Shown: positions 1 to 6,064 of the stretch, one piece after another
How the letters are laid out: each line of letters starts with the position of its first letter
Position numbering within the stretch: position 1 is the first letter of the stretch
Source: JADKCL01 sp031424495
GTDB lineage: Bacteria > Bacteroidota > Bacteroidia > J057 > JADKCL01
Direction: 5' to 3'
Length of the DNA stretch: 8,995 nucleotides
Assembly: GCA_031424495.1 (NCBI GenBank)
Contig: JANPHP010000305.1
Coordinates: forward strand, 1 to 8,995
Program-made: the position numbers and the translations under genes
The notes under the pieces: model-generated
What the model saw: only the letters and a program-made list of their open reading frames with translations
Told to the model about the DNA's origin: nothing
Database searches by the model: none

Positions 1-395
1 ACTTCGGCATCGCCAAGATCAAAAAACTCATGTCCCTCAGCCAATATATTCTCGTCGAGCAGCACTTCCTCAGGGGCAAATAGGCTGCCTTTTTTGCGAC
101 AATGGATTGCGTAGGCCTTGCCAGTCTCGGTGCGTGAGTAGTAAAAAAAGCCGCCGAGTGGCGCGGGCACGGTGCTGTCGTCTTCTTTGATGCGTGCCAG
201 CATCTCCTTGTACAAATCCTTTTGAAAGGCATCGGTATGGGCCATCATCGCCTTGGTGTAGGCATTTTCAGCCTCCAAATAAGCTTTGACTTCGGGCTTT
301 TTCTTCTCACGCAACCATGCATAGTCGTCGGTGAGGGTGAGACCAAACATGGTCTTGGAGGTAGGTATTTTTTGAGCCTGCGGTGCTTTCATCAT
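1..395 (-). CDS. ptrB: Oligopeptidase B (S9A serine peptidase), amino-terminal part, cut by window edge
   Basis: Reading down from an ATG at 395 (a second ATG follows at 392), 131 codons stay open to the left edge. The family, peptidase S9A of the prolyl oligopeptidase group, cuts small peptides after basic residues; the catalytic Ser, Asp and His lie in the carboxy-terminal part, outside this window. What is seen is the start of the family's beta-propeller half: KIPTSKTMFGLTLTDDYAWL near residues 9-27, then AYLEAENAYTKAMMAHT, EMLARIKEDDSTVP, YYSRTETGKAYAIHCRKKG, and LDENILAEGHEFFDLG at the cut end. These match the oligopeptidase B pattern rather than prolyl endopeptidase. No signal peptide is visible, so a cytoplasmic enzyme is expected. 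No Shine-Dalgarno sequence precedes either ATG; a -7-like element lies just upstream. The frame stays open above 395 but that part does not look coding. Family call is strong; the exact start is less so. Confidence 0.9.
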   Translation of the reverse strand, partial: MMKAPQAQKIPTSKTMFGLTLTDDYAWLREKKKPEVKAYLEAENAYTKAMMAHTDAFQKDLYKEMLARIKEDDSTVPAPLGGFFYYSRTETGKAYAIHCRKKGSLFAPEEVLLDENILAEGHEFFDLGDAE

Positions 396-411
396 ACTTG
401 TAGGAGATGGG

Positions 412-419
412 CAAAGGTA
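412..419 (-). promoter_or_regulatory. Candidate -7 element (TACCTTTG) for ptrB
   Basis: On the minus strand the bases read TACCTTTG, an exact match to the Bacteroidota TAnnTTTG -7 element. It ends 16 bases before the ATG at 395, so the transcript leader would be only about ten bases long. I see no good TTTG -33 element at the usual distance upstream, so the call rests on one half-site. Confidence 0.4.
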
Positions 420-620
420 TGAAATCAATTGCGAACCGCAGGGAATCGGGTTGTGCTAGCCTGTATTTTATTGACGGATAATTCAGATGTAGGTTGTGGG
501 ATGCCAAGCGGTACTTCCGCAGGGCGGATTCCGCTCGCCAAGGCTTGAGTTTGGACATCAGTCAGCATTCGCATTCCGCCCATCAGACCTACAAAACCAG
601 GAAATGCCTATAGCGCTGGC

Positions 621-1664
621 TCAAAGCTGCTCATAGACCCTGATTTCCATGGGCCAGTTCCAGAAATCGATGATTTCTTCCATCACCAATTTGCGCCCTG
701 CGGTACCGTCGTTGATGTTGGAGCTGGGTATTTGCTGGGTGCTCGTGAAATAGGTTTGGACCTTGCCGACACGGTCCAAGATCAGGTTTTTACCGTGGCT
801 AGCCTCTACCCGCTCAGTGATCACCGGACTGAGCATGAGGTTGTAAGCGCTGTTGTGTTCTCTCATTTTCAGCAACGTTGCTTCATTTTTGTCTGCCCAC
901 TTGAGCAGCGGCATGCGGTCGCCAGGCTTTACGGCCGGCAGGTCTGGGTGCTGTGAGCGCTCCTCGACTGGCATAAGCCAATAGGCCGCCGGACTCAGTC
1001 CATTGGCGAGCTGAAAGTCGTGCAGACACAATTTGAATGCGGTGAGGTCCTTGCGTTTGGCAATATCCTCGATGATTTCAAGCGTGTCGCGCAAGGCTTG
1101 CAGGCGAGGATCATTGAGTTCATTGCCGGTCGCTTTGTAGATCGAATATTCGAGCCGTAGGTTGTTGAGAGCGCCACCTGCTGGAATGGGGCCTTCGACA
1201 GTAAAGCTAGGGGTATGTGAGACGATCTTGCCACCTTCATCCAGCCAAGCAATGTTTGCCCGCAGCTTGCCAAGTGCCAATTCCATTTTGTTTTCGATGC
1301 CGAGCACAATCCTTACCTCCACGATCTTCTGGTCGGTATGCAGACTGAAGCTCTCTACCTTGAGGCCGATACCGCTTTGCATCGCATCTAGCCCAGTGGC
1401 ACTTGACAGCAATTGCCTGTAAGTCGGATGGCCTTCAATTCGATCCCGGTAGTCGCGCATGAATCCCTGCAATTGCTTGAATTCGGCTGGGGTGATGCCG
1501 CTGCTCAGCTGGATCGAGTCCATCGATGCGCGGTAGGTTTTGGAGACATAGGCGCTGTCGAGGTAACCACCGACACTGGCACCGTCGTCTTGTTGCTTTG
1601 CTCCACCGCAGCTCCACAACAGGCAGAGTGCCGCAAACATACTGTAGATCACAAATCGTTTCAT
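621..1664 (-). CDS. Predicted lipoprotein of unknown function
   Basis: This codes for 347 residues. I do not recognise the family. The amino terminus is a clear lipoprotein signal: M-K-R, a hydrophobic stretch, then LWSC with the lipidated Cys at residue 19, followed by GGAKQQDDG, a typical flexible linker. I start at the ATG at 1664 because this gives a compact signal peptide; an in-frame ATG at 1688 would add eight residues (MVNQLFIA) and cannot be excluded. Residues about 30-90 look helical. About 98-177 alternate hydrophobic and polar residues with loops such as DEGGK and GPIPAGGA, suggesting a beta-sandwich similar in style to FxLYD-type domains (inference only). The remainder is mixed, with a Trp-rich end (FWNWPMEIRVYEQL). 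No catalytic motif or His/Cys cluster is seen. It points the same way as ptrB but 225 bases lie between them, so co-transcription is uncertain. A -7 element lies upstream. Confidence 0.8.
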   Translation of the reverse strand: MKRFVIYSMFAALCLLWSCGGAKQQDDGASVGGYLDSAYVSKTYRASMDSIQLSSGITPAEFKQLQGFMRDYRDRIEGHPTYRQLLSSATGLDAMQSGIGLKVESFSLHTDQKIVEVRIVLGIENKMELALGKLRANIAWLDEGGKIVSHTPSFTVEGPIPAGGALNNLRLEYSIYKATGNELNDPRLQALRDTLEIIEDIAKRKDLTAFKLCLHDFQLANGLSPAAYWLMPVEERSQHPDLPAVKPGDRMPLLKWADKNEATLLKMREHNSAYNLMLSPVITERVEASHGKNLILDRVGKVQTYFTSTQQIPSSNINDGTAGRKLVMEEIIDFWNWPMEIRVYEQL

Positions 1665-1716
1665 GGCAATAAATAGCTGATTGACCATTCCAAGTTAGGA
1701 ATTTGTGGGTGCTTGC

Positions 1717-1724
1717 CAAACTTA
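1717..1724 (-). promoter_or_regulatory. Candidate -7 element (TAAGTTTG) for the lipoprotein gene
   Basis: The minus strand reads TAAGTTTG, an exact TAnnTTTG match, 52 bases before the ATG at 1664 and 28 before the alternative ATG at 1688. A transcript starting about seven bases downstream would include both possible starts. No clear -33 TTTG is seen at the expected spacing, so this is a half-site call. Confidence 0.4.
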
Positions 1725-2009
1725 AATTGGGAATGGCCGGATGATGTGGGAGCTGCAGGTTTGAGTTTGCTGCTTGCAATGCTTGTGGGATGCGTTGGTT
1801 GGATCCATTATTGGGTTGCGCATCCGAAAGTATTGCGATTGCTTACGGGTTGATCCACTGAATCCACCTGTAGTTCTTGTAGCTGTGGGCCGAAGAATAG
1901 GGGGAATACGTGCCCAAGATGTCTCCTTGCAGGACGCCGGGGCTCCACTCAGCAAGACTTTGACGGCATTGCCTTGCTCACCATGGCGAGAATCGTTGAA
2001 GTAGGGCAC

Positions 2010-2044
2010 AAAAAAAAAGTAGAGGTTTGGGTTCCTCTACTTTT
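2010..2044 (-). terminator. Rho-independent terminator, best in the minus direction
   Basis: An 11-base perfect inverted repeat (AAAAGTAGAGG at 2015-2025 with CCTCTACTTTT at 2034-2044) encloses an 8-base loop. Read on the minus strand, the stem is followed by a run of nine T (complement of the A tract at 2010-2018), a classic intrinsic terminator. In the plus direction only four T follow, so it would be weaker. The M13 gene already has its own terminator about 190 bases upstream on this strand, so what this one ends is not clear. Confidence 0.75.
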
Positions 2045-2233
2045 GGTGTTGGTAGAATTTGGCGCTGTGAGAACCTTGGGAAGGTTAAAGTGCAGGCCAA
2101 GAATTGGGATGAACTAAATTGGTATTAGATAATTTTTGGTGCTTTATATGTCCTATAGATGCTGAATGCATTCGGATTCCATACAGGGGATGAAAAAAAG
2201 TTTCATTTTTTTCTGGCTCCCTTTGTGCAATAA

Positions 2234-2272
2234 AAAAAATCGGCCTCCAATGCGCTTGGAGGCCGATTTTTT
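2234..2272 (-). terminator. Strong bidirectional rho-independent terminator after the M13 peptidase gene
   Basis: A perfect 17-base inverted repeat, AAAAAATCGGCCTCCAA at 2234-2250 with TTGGAGGCCGATTTTTT at 2256-2272, encloses a 5-base loop (TGCGC). The core TCGGCCTCCA is GC-rich and both outer ends are A/T tracts, so it should stop transcription from both sides. It lies 20 bases beyond the stop codon of the M13 peptidase gene and is its natural terminator. Confidence 0.92.
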
Positions 2273-2292
2273 ATTGATCTTTTTGGGATCGA

Positions 2293-4368
2293 TTACCAGA
2301 TCGCCGAGCGTTTTTCTGGTGCACGGAACATTCTGTCGCCTTCTTTCACGCCAAATGCGGCATAAAATTCGGGGAAGCTGCTCAGTGTGCCGATCACACG
2401 GTACTCAGCCGGGCTGTGGGGGTTGGTGGCCACCATAAGGCGCAGGAATTCTGGACGCATGATGGAGCTCCAAATCTGGCCGTAGGCCACAAAGAAGCGC
2501 TGCTCGGGTGTATAGCCGTCTTGCTTGGCTGGGGCTGGCTTTCCTTCCAAGGAGCGCTTCCATGCCCAATAGGACATTTGCAAGCCGTGGATGTCGGCGA
2601 TGTTTTCGCCGAGCGTGAGCTGTCCATTGATGTGGAGGCTGTCGGCGACGACATACTCGTCATACTGCGTCTTGACGACGGCTGCACGTGCTTCAAAATT
2701 GCTGCGGTCGGCATCGTTCCACCACTTCTTGAGGTTGCCCTCTGCATCAAACTTGCTGCCTTCGTCGTCAAAAGCATGGATCAACTCATGGCCGATCACT
2801 GCCCCAAATCCTCCGTAGTTCATTGCTGCATCCACATGCTCGTCAAAGAATGGTGGCTGCAAGATGCCGGCTGGGAATACAATCTCATTTTTGGAGGGAT
2901 TGTAATAAGCGTTCACGATTTGTGGCGGCATGCCCCATTCGCCACGGTCCACCGGCTTGCCGATTTTGTCGAGGCGGTATTGGTAACCAAACTCGCGCAG
3001 CGCCATCGCATTCTTCAGATAGGATTCCCCGCCGATTTCCAGCTTGGAGTAGTCGCGCCAGGTATCAGGATAGCCGATCTTGGGCAGGATGGTCTCCACT
3101 TTGTGAATGGCCAATTGTTTGGTTGAGTCGCTCATCCACTCCAATTTGCTCAAGCGGTCTTTCATCACAGCCAGGATGTTGTCGACCATCCCGAGGGCGA
3201 TCTTCTTGGCGTTTGCGCTGAAGTATTTTTCGGTGTATTTCTGGCCGAGGGCGAATCCAAGGCCCCAATTTGCGCCTTCGACGACGCGCTTCCAGCGTAC
3301 TTTGATTTTCTCGGTGCCGCTCAGCTTCTTGTCATAGAAATCGAAGTTGGCCATGACAAAGTCGTTGTTGAGGTCGCTCGCGGCGCCATTGAGCAGATTG
3401 ACCTTGAGGTAAACCTTCCAATCATCGAGGCTGTAGGACTTGAGCAATTGGCTCATTCCTTCAAAAAACTTGGGCTGCCCGACGTTGAAGTCGCCCGGGT
3501 TTGCAAGGCCAATGCCTGCAAAATAGCCTTTCCAGTCAAACTGCGGGGCGGCCTTGGACAGACCCTCGATTTGCATCAGGTGATAGTTGGCATCGGGATC
3601 GCGCAATTCGACCATGGCCATGGAAGCGCCGGCCATCTTGGTTTCCATTTCCATGCATTTGGCAGCATGTCCATCGGCAACTTCTTGCTTCTCACCAGAC
3701 AGCACGAGCAATTTTGAGAGGAATGCAACATAAGCTGTGCGAATCTCTTCTTTGTCGGCGTCTTTGGAGAAGTAATAATCTTTTTCGGGGAGGCCTGTGC
3801 CGCCTTGGCCCAGGTTCAGGATGTAGCGCTTACTGTCTTTGGCGTCTTGGTCCACGTAGCAGCCAAAGAGGGGGCCCATGCCGCGGCGGTGCATCGAGGC
3901 GACCAAAGGTGCCATTTCAGCGACGGTCTTGAGCGCTTCGATCTTGTCGAGGTCCTCTTGGATGGCCTTTACGCCGAGGGCTTCGATCGCGGTCGAGTCC
4001 ATCGCTGTTTTGTAGTAGTCGCCGATTTTTTGCTCGATGCTACCTTTGGCCGCGCCTGCTTTGCTGCATTCGGCCATGATGTCATTGAGGCGCACGACAT
4101 TTTTCTCAGTGAGCTCGGCAAAGGAGCCCCAGCGGCTTTCCTCGGCGGGTATCGTGGTGCGTTTGATGTAGCCGCCGTTTGCATAGCGGTAGAAATCGTC
4201 GCTTGGCGATACGGTGGTGTCCCGATTGTCGAGTGACAAGCCGTGGTACTCTTGCAGGGAGTCGGCGCCGCCGCCAGTTGTCGGGGCGGTTTTTTGACAA
4301 CCTGCGAGCAGCAGGGAGCCGGTTGCAACTGCCATGAGGCAGGACTTGAAATTAAAATCCAATGTCAT
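2293..4368 (-). CDS. pepO: M13-family zinc metallopeptidase (neprilysin/PepO type), predicted lipoprotein
   Basis: A 691-residue endopeptidase that should cut oligopeptides on the outer side of a membrane. The signal peptide ends in the lipobox LAGC, with the lipidated Cys at residue 24. The amino-terminal M13 domain starts with SPSDDFYRYANGGYIK (54-69) and WGSFAELTEKN (80-90), and runs to about residue 430. The catalytic domain has NAYYNP at 486-491 (substrate-backbone site in neprilysin), the zinc motif HELIH at 527-531, and ENIAD at 588-592 with the third zinc ligand E588 and D592. H651 (in TNPHSP) and R657 (in YRVIG) fit the transition-state His and the substrate-carboxylate Arg of neprilysin. 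All key residues are present and the length is normal for the family. It ends in PEKRSAIW, the usual bacterial variant of the animal CxVW end. Start at 4368 is chosen because it gives a complete signal peptide with K8; a Met at residue 12 (ATG at 4335) is a weaker alternative. It is a single-gene unit with its own terminator. Confidence 0.95.
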   Translation of the reverse strand: MTLDFNFKSCLMAVATGSLLLAGCQKTAPTTGGGADSLQEYHGLSLDNRDTTVSPSDDFYRYANGGYIKRTTIPAEESRWGSFAELTEKNVVRLNDIMAECSKAGAAKGSIEQKIGDYYKTAMDSTAIEALGVKAIQEDLDKIEALKTVAEMAPLVASMHRRGMGPLFGCYVDQDAKDSKRYILNLGQGGTGLPEKDYYFSKDADKEEIRTAYVAFLSKLLVLSGEKQEVADGHAAKCMEMETKMAGASMAMVELRDPDANYHLMQIEGLSKAAPQFDWKGYFAGIGLANPGDFNVGQPKFFEGMSQLLKSYSLDDWKVYLKVNLLNGAASDLNNDFVMANFDFYDKKLSGTEKIKVRWKRVVEGANWGLGFALGQKYTEKYFSANAKKIALGMVDNILAVMKDRLSKLEWMSDSTKQLAIHKVETILPKIGYPDTWRDYSKLEIGGESYLKNAMALREFGYQYRLDKIGKPVDRGEWGMPPQIVNAYYNPSKNEIVFPAGILQPPFFDEHVDAAMNYGGFGAVIGHELIHAFDDEGSKFDAEGNLKKWWNDADRSNFEARAAVVKTQYDEYVVADSLHINGQLTLGENIADIHGLQMSYWAWKRSLEGKPAPAKQDGYTPEQRFFVAYGQIWSSIMRPEFLRLMVATNPHSPAEYRVIGTLSSFPEFYAAFGVKEGDRMFRAPEKRSAIW

Positions 4369-4588
4369 TCTCTTTTAAGCTTTGGGCCGCAAATTAAGTG
4401 AGAAAATCGAGAATTCAGGGGCGAAAATTGCGGAATGTCGGGGAACGATCGGGGTGGCTACCGTCCTGAAATAGCCATGACACGACACCAATGGCATGCA
4501 CCAAACATCCATCGCATCGACTTTCGTTGTTTTTGACGCGAGACTTCTTGAAGGATAGCAGATATTGGGGGATGGCTTTGGACTTTAG

Positions 4589-4640
4589 CGCGTGCAAGTC
4601 CTTGGTAGCGGCGCGGCGCTAGCACAGGCTTGCAAACGCG
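4589..4640. repeat. Imperfect inverted repeat forming a long stem-loop
   Basis: Outer arms CGCGTGCAAG (4589-4598) and CTTGCAaaCGCG (4629-4640) pair with a two-base bulge. CCT (4600-4602) pairs with AGG (4626-4628) after a one-base bulge, and an inner stem TAGCG (4606-4610) with CGCTA (4617-4621) closes a six-base loop GCGCGG. No T tract follows on either strand, so it is not an ordinary terminator. It lies about 200 bases from both divergent starts. It could be a structured RNA element, a regulator site, or a degraded repeat; the sequence alone does not decide. Confidence 0.5.
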
Positions 4641-4773
4641 TGTCGATCCTCAGGATTGACGTTTCATGCGAATCCTACACAAGAAACCGAAAATTGTACA
4701 AGTAAAAGTCGAGGAACGCCTTTCAATTTTGTACTTTGTTCGCATCGCGAATTTGTGCTGTAAAAGGCTGCAT

Positions 4774-4804
4774 TTTGAGCGGTAGGTTTCAATAGGATAG
4801 TTTG
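4774..4804 (+). promoter_or_regulatory. Candidate promoter for the metal-efflux operon
   Basis: TTTG at 4774-4777 is followed after 20 bases by TAGTTTG at 4798-4804, one base shorter than the TAnnTTTG consensus of Bacteroidota. Transcription would begin near 4811, giving a leader of about 33 bases to the ATG at 4844 and ruling out the in-frame TTG at 4802 as start. The match is imperfect, so this is a moderate call. Confidence 0.4.
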
Positions 4805-4843
4805 GTCTTGCATCGATCGGGCGAGGCTGCATTTGCAAGGAAT

Positions 4844-6064
4844 ATGGTAAGCATTGCAAAATATGTGATCACAGCGTGGCTAATCTTTGGGTGGCTCACG
4901 CTCGCTGCGCAGTTCGGTCTGCCTGCCCATTTGCCTGAGGGCCCTGTGCTCCCTGTCGGGGCCGTCGTCGACAGCGGTTTGCAGCACAGCCCAGCCTTGA
5001 GAGCCGCTGCGCTCGGGCTCTTGCAGCAACAGGATTTGGTCGCCTCGGCTGTCAATTTGCCCAATCCCCAAGTGGTGCTGCAAAACACGACTGGCAATTT
5101 TTTCACGGTGGGGTTTCAGCAAAACCTGGATTTCCCTACCGTCTATGCTGCCCAAAAGGAACTACAGGTGGCGAATGTTTCCCTTGCAGAGCGGGCGCAA
5201 GCTGTGGAATTGGAGGATCAAAAATACCTGCTGCAAGTGCTTTATGTAGAGTTGCAATACCGCTACGCGCTCTTGCAATGGAATCGGTCGCAAGACAGCG
5301 TGCTTGCCCTGCTGGCCGATCAGGCGGCTCGCCAATTTGCTGCCGGCGAGATTGATTATTTGCAATCTTCCTATCCTCTGGCAGCGTCTGCGCAGCAACG
5401 GGCGGCATTTGACCAATCCAAAGGTGAGTTTTGGGGCATCCTCTACAAGCTCAAAATGCTCGCTGGCATCGCGCAGGACTTCTTGCCATCGGCTACAAGC
5501 AGGCAACCCGATCCCAATTTGGCCAGCCTATCCTTGAATTTTGTGGGTGACAATGCGGCGCTCAGCTACCTGAGTCAGTCGGTCGCCGTCAACGGAAGGG
5601 CCTTGCACCTGGAGCGGCAGCGGGCACTGCCCAGCTTGTCGGTGGGCATCATCAACAATGGTGAGCGCGCAACGACCTACCCCAACCGCATCTACGGCGG
5701 TATCGGGATTCCCCTCTGGTTTTGGCAATACAAGAGCAAGATTGCGGCGGCCAAGACGGCTGTGACCGTGAGCGAGGCACGTTTGGATGCCAAGCGACTC
5801 GTGCTCAGCGCCGACCTTGCGCAAGCGCTGCCACAAAACGAAATGTTGTACCAAGGGCTCCGTTCCTACGAAACGCAAATTCTCCCCAATGCTGCCGCGC
5901 TCAAAAGCGCTGCCAACCGCATGTTTGTTGCCGGGCTGCGCTCCTACTCCGAGTATCTACGCAGCCTCAACGATGTCGCCAACATGGAATTGGCCTATTG
6001 GGAGACTTGGAAAAACTATCAATTGAATAGCATCTATATCCACTACTTATGCGGAAAACTCTGA
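4844..6064 (+). CDS. TolC-family outer-membrane efflux protein (CusC/CzcC type)
   Basis: A 406-residue outer-membrane channel subunit; such proteins form trimers that carry substrate from an adaptor-pump complex out of the cell. I start at the ATG at 4844: it yields a good signal peptide (MVSIAKYV, a hydrophobic core, then LTLAAQ), has AAGGA at 4837-4841 although only two bases away, and the open frame above it would need a TTG at 4802. There is no lipobox Cys, unlike E. coli CusC, so the protein is probably not acylated. The two halves show the family's repeat layout: a helical stretch around SPALRAAALGLLQQQDLV, a strand pair with NPQVVLQNTTGNFFTVGFQQ, long helices, then in the second half PSLSVGIINNGE with GGIGIPLWFWQYKSKI and another long helical run. 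It is slightly short for the family. It overlaps the adaptor gene by 16 bases, which points to translational coupling. Substrate inferred as metal only from the neighbours. Confidence 0.88.
   Translation: MVSIAKYVITAWLIFGWLTLAAQFGLPAHLPEGPVLPVGAVVDSGLQHSPALRAAALGLLQQQDLVASAVNLPNPQVVLQNTTGNFFTVGFQQNLDFPTVYAAQKELQVANVSLAERAQAVELEDQKYLLQVLYVELQYRYALLQWNRSQDSVLALLADQAARQFAAGEIDYLQSSYPLAASAQQRAAFDQSKGEFWGILYKLKMLAGIAQDFLPSATSRQPDPNLASLSLNFVGDNAALSYLSQSVAVNGRALHLERQRALPSLSVGIINNGERATTYPNRIYGGIGIPLWFWQYKSKIAAAKTAVTVSEARLDAKRLVLSADLAQALPQNEMLYQGLRSYETQILPNAAALKSAANRMFVAGLRSYSEYLRSLNDVANMELAYWETWKNYQLNSIYIHYLCGKL

Larger units (their letters stand above)
1689..2292. other. Long gene-free stretch between two minus-strand genes
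   Basis: Between the start of the lipoprotein gene and the end of the M13 peptidase gene I find no ORF with a convincing protein. It holds two hairpin terminators (2010-2044 and 2234-2272), a -7 element at 1717-1724, a perfect 10-base palindrome GAATGCATTC at 2164-2173, and a weak A/T-only inverted repeat at 2192-2213. A minus-strand stretch ending in a TAA at 1843-1845 reads like a protein tail rich in Tyr and Trp (GTYSPYSSAHSYKNYRWIQW) but lacks a start in its own frame; it may be a gene remnant or chance. The stretch at 2045-2230, lying between the two terminators, could encode a small minus-strand RNA, but no promoter is convincing. Confidence 0.6.
4369..4843. other. Divergent intergenic region between pepO and the efflux operon
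   Basis: This stretch carries the promoters for two genes pointing away from each other. It holds an imperfect stem-loop at 4589-4640 and a candidate promoter for the operon at 4774-4804. On the minus strand a loose -7 match (TAATTTG, one base short of TAnnTTTG) lies at 4391-4397 upstream of pepO, without a good -33 site. The short ORFs here show no recognisable protein. No tRNA-like fold was seen. Confidence 0.6.

Noticed and set aside
508..534. Two adjacent short inverted repeats (GCGGTACTTCCGC and GCGGATTCCGC)
   Set aside because: Stems are only four or five bases long with no T tract and no other copies seen in the window; too weak to call a repeat element or terminator.
1774..2004. A 76-codon plus-strand ORF ending just before the hairpin at 2010-2044
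   Set aside because: The position before a hairpin is suggestive, but only four T follow on this strand, there is no start signal, and the protein shows no recognisable pattern.
2190..2240. Plus-strand ATG after GGGG giving a signal-peptide-like start (MKKSFIFFWLPLC)
   Set aside because: The frame runs straight through the terminator at 2234-2272 and into the antisense of the M13 gene; the A and T runs alone explain the Lys/Phe-rich start.
2293..2316. Loss of the animal-type CxVW end in the M13 peptidase
   Set aside because: The ending RSAIW is in line with what bacterial PepO-type enzymes usually have, so it is not a defect.
2416..3126. A 236-codon plus-strand open frame inside the M13 peptidase gene
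   Set aside because: The opposite strand encodes all the M13 catalytic motifs; this frame shows no family pattern.
4802..4843. TTG at 4802 as start of the outer-membrane efflux protein
   Set aside because: It would put 14 charged and polar residues before a normal signal peptide and lies before the likely transcript start; the ATG at 4844 fits better.
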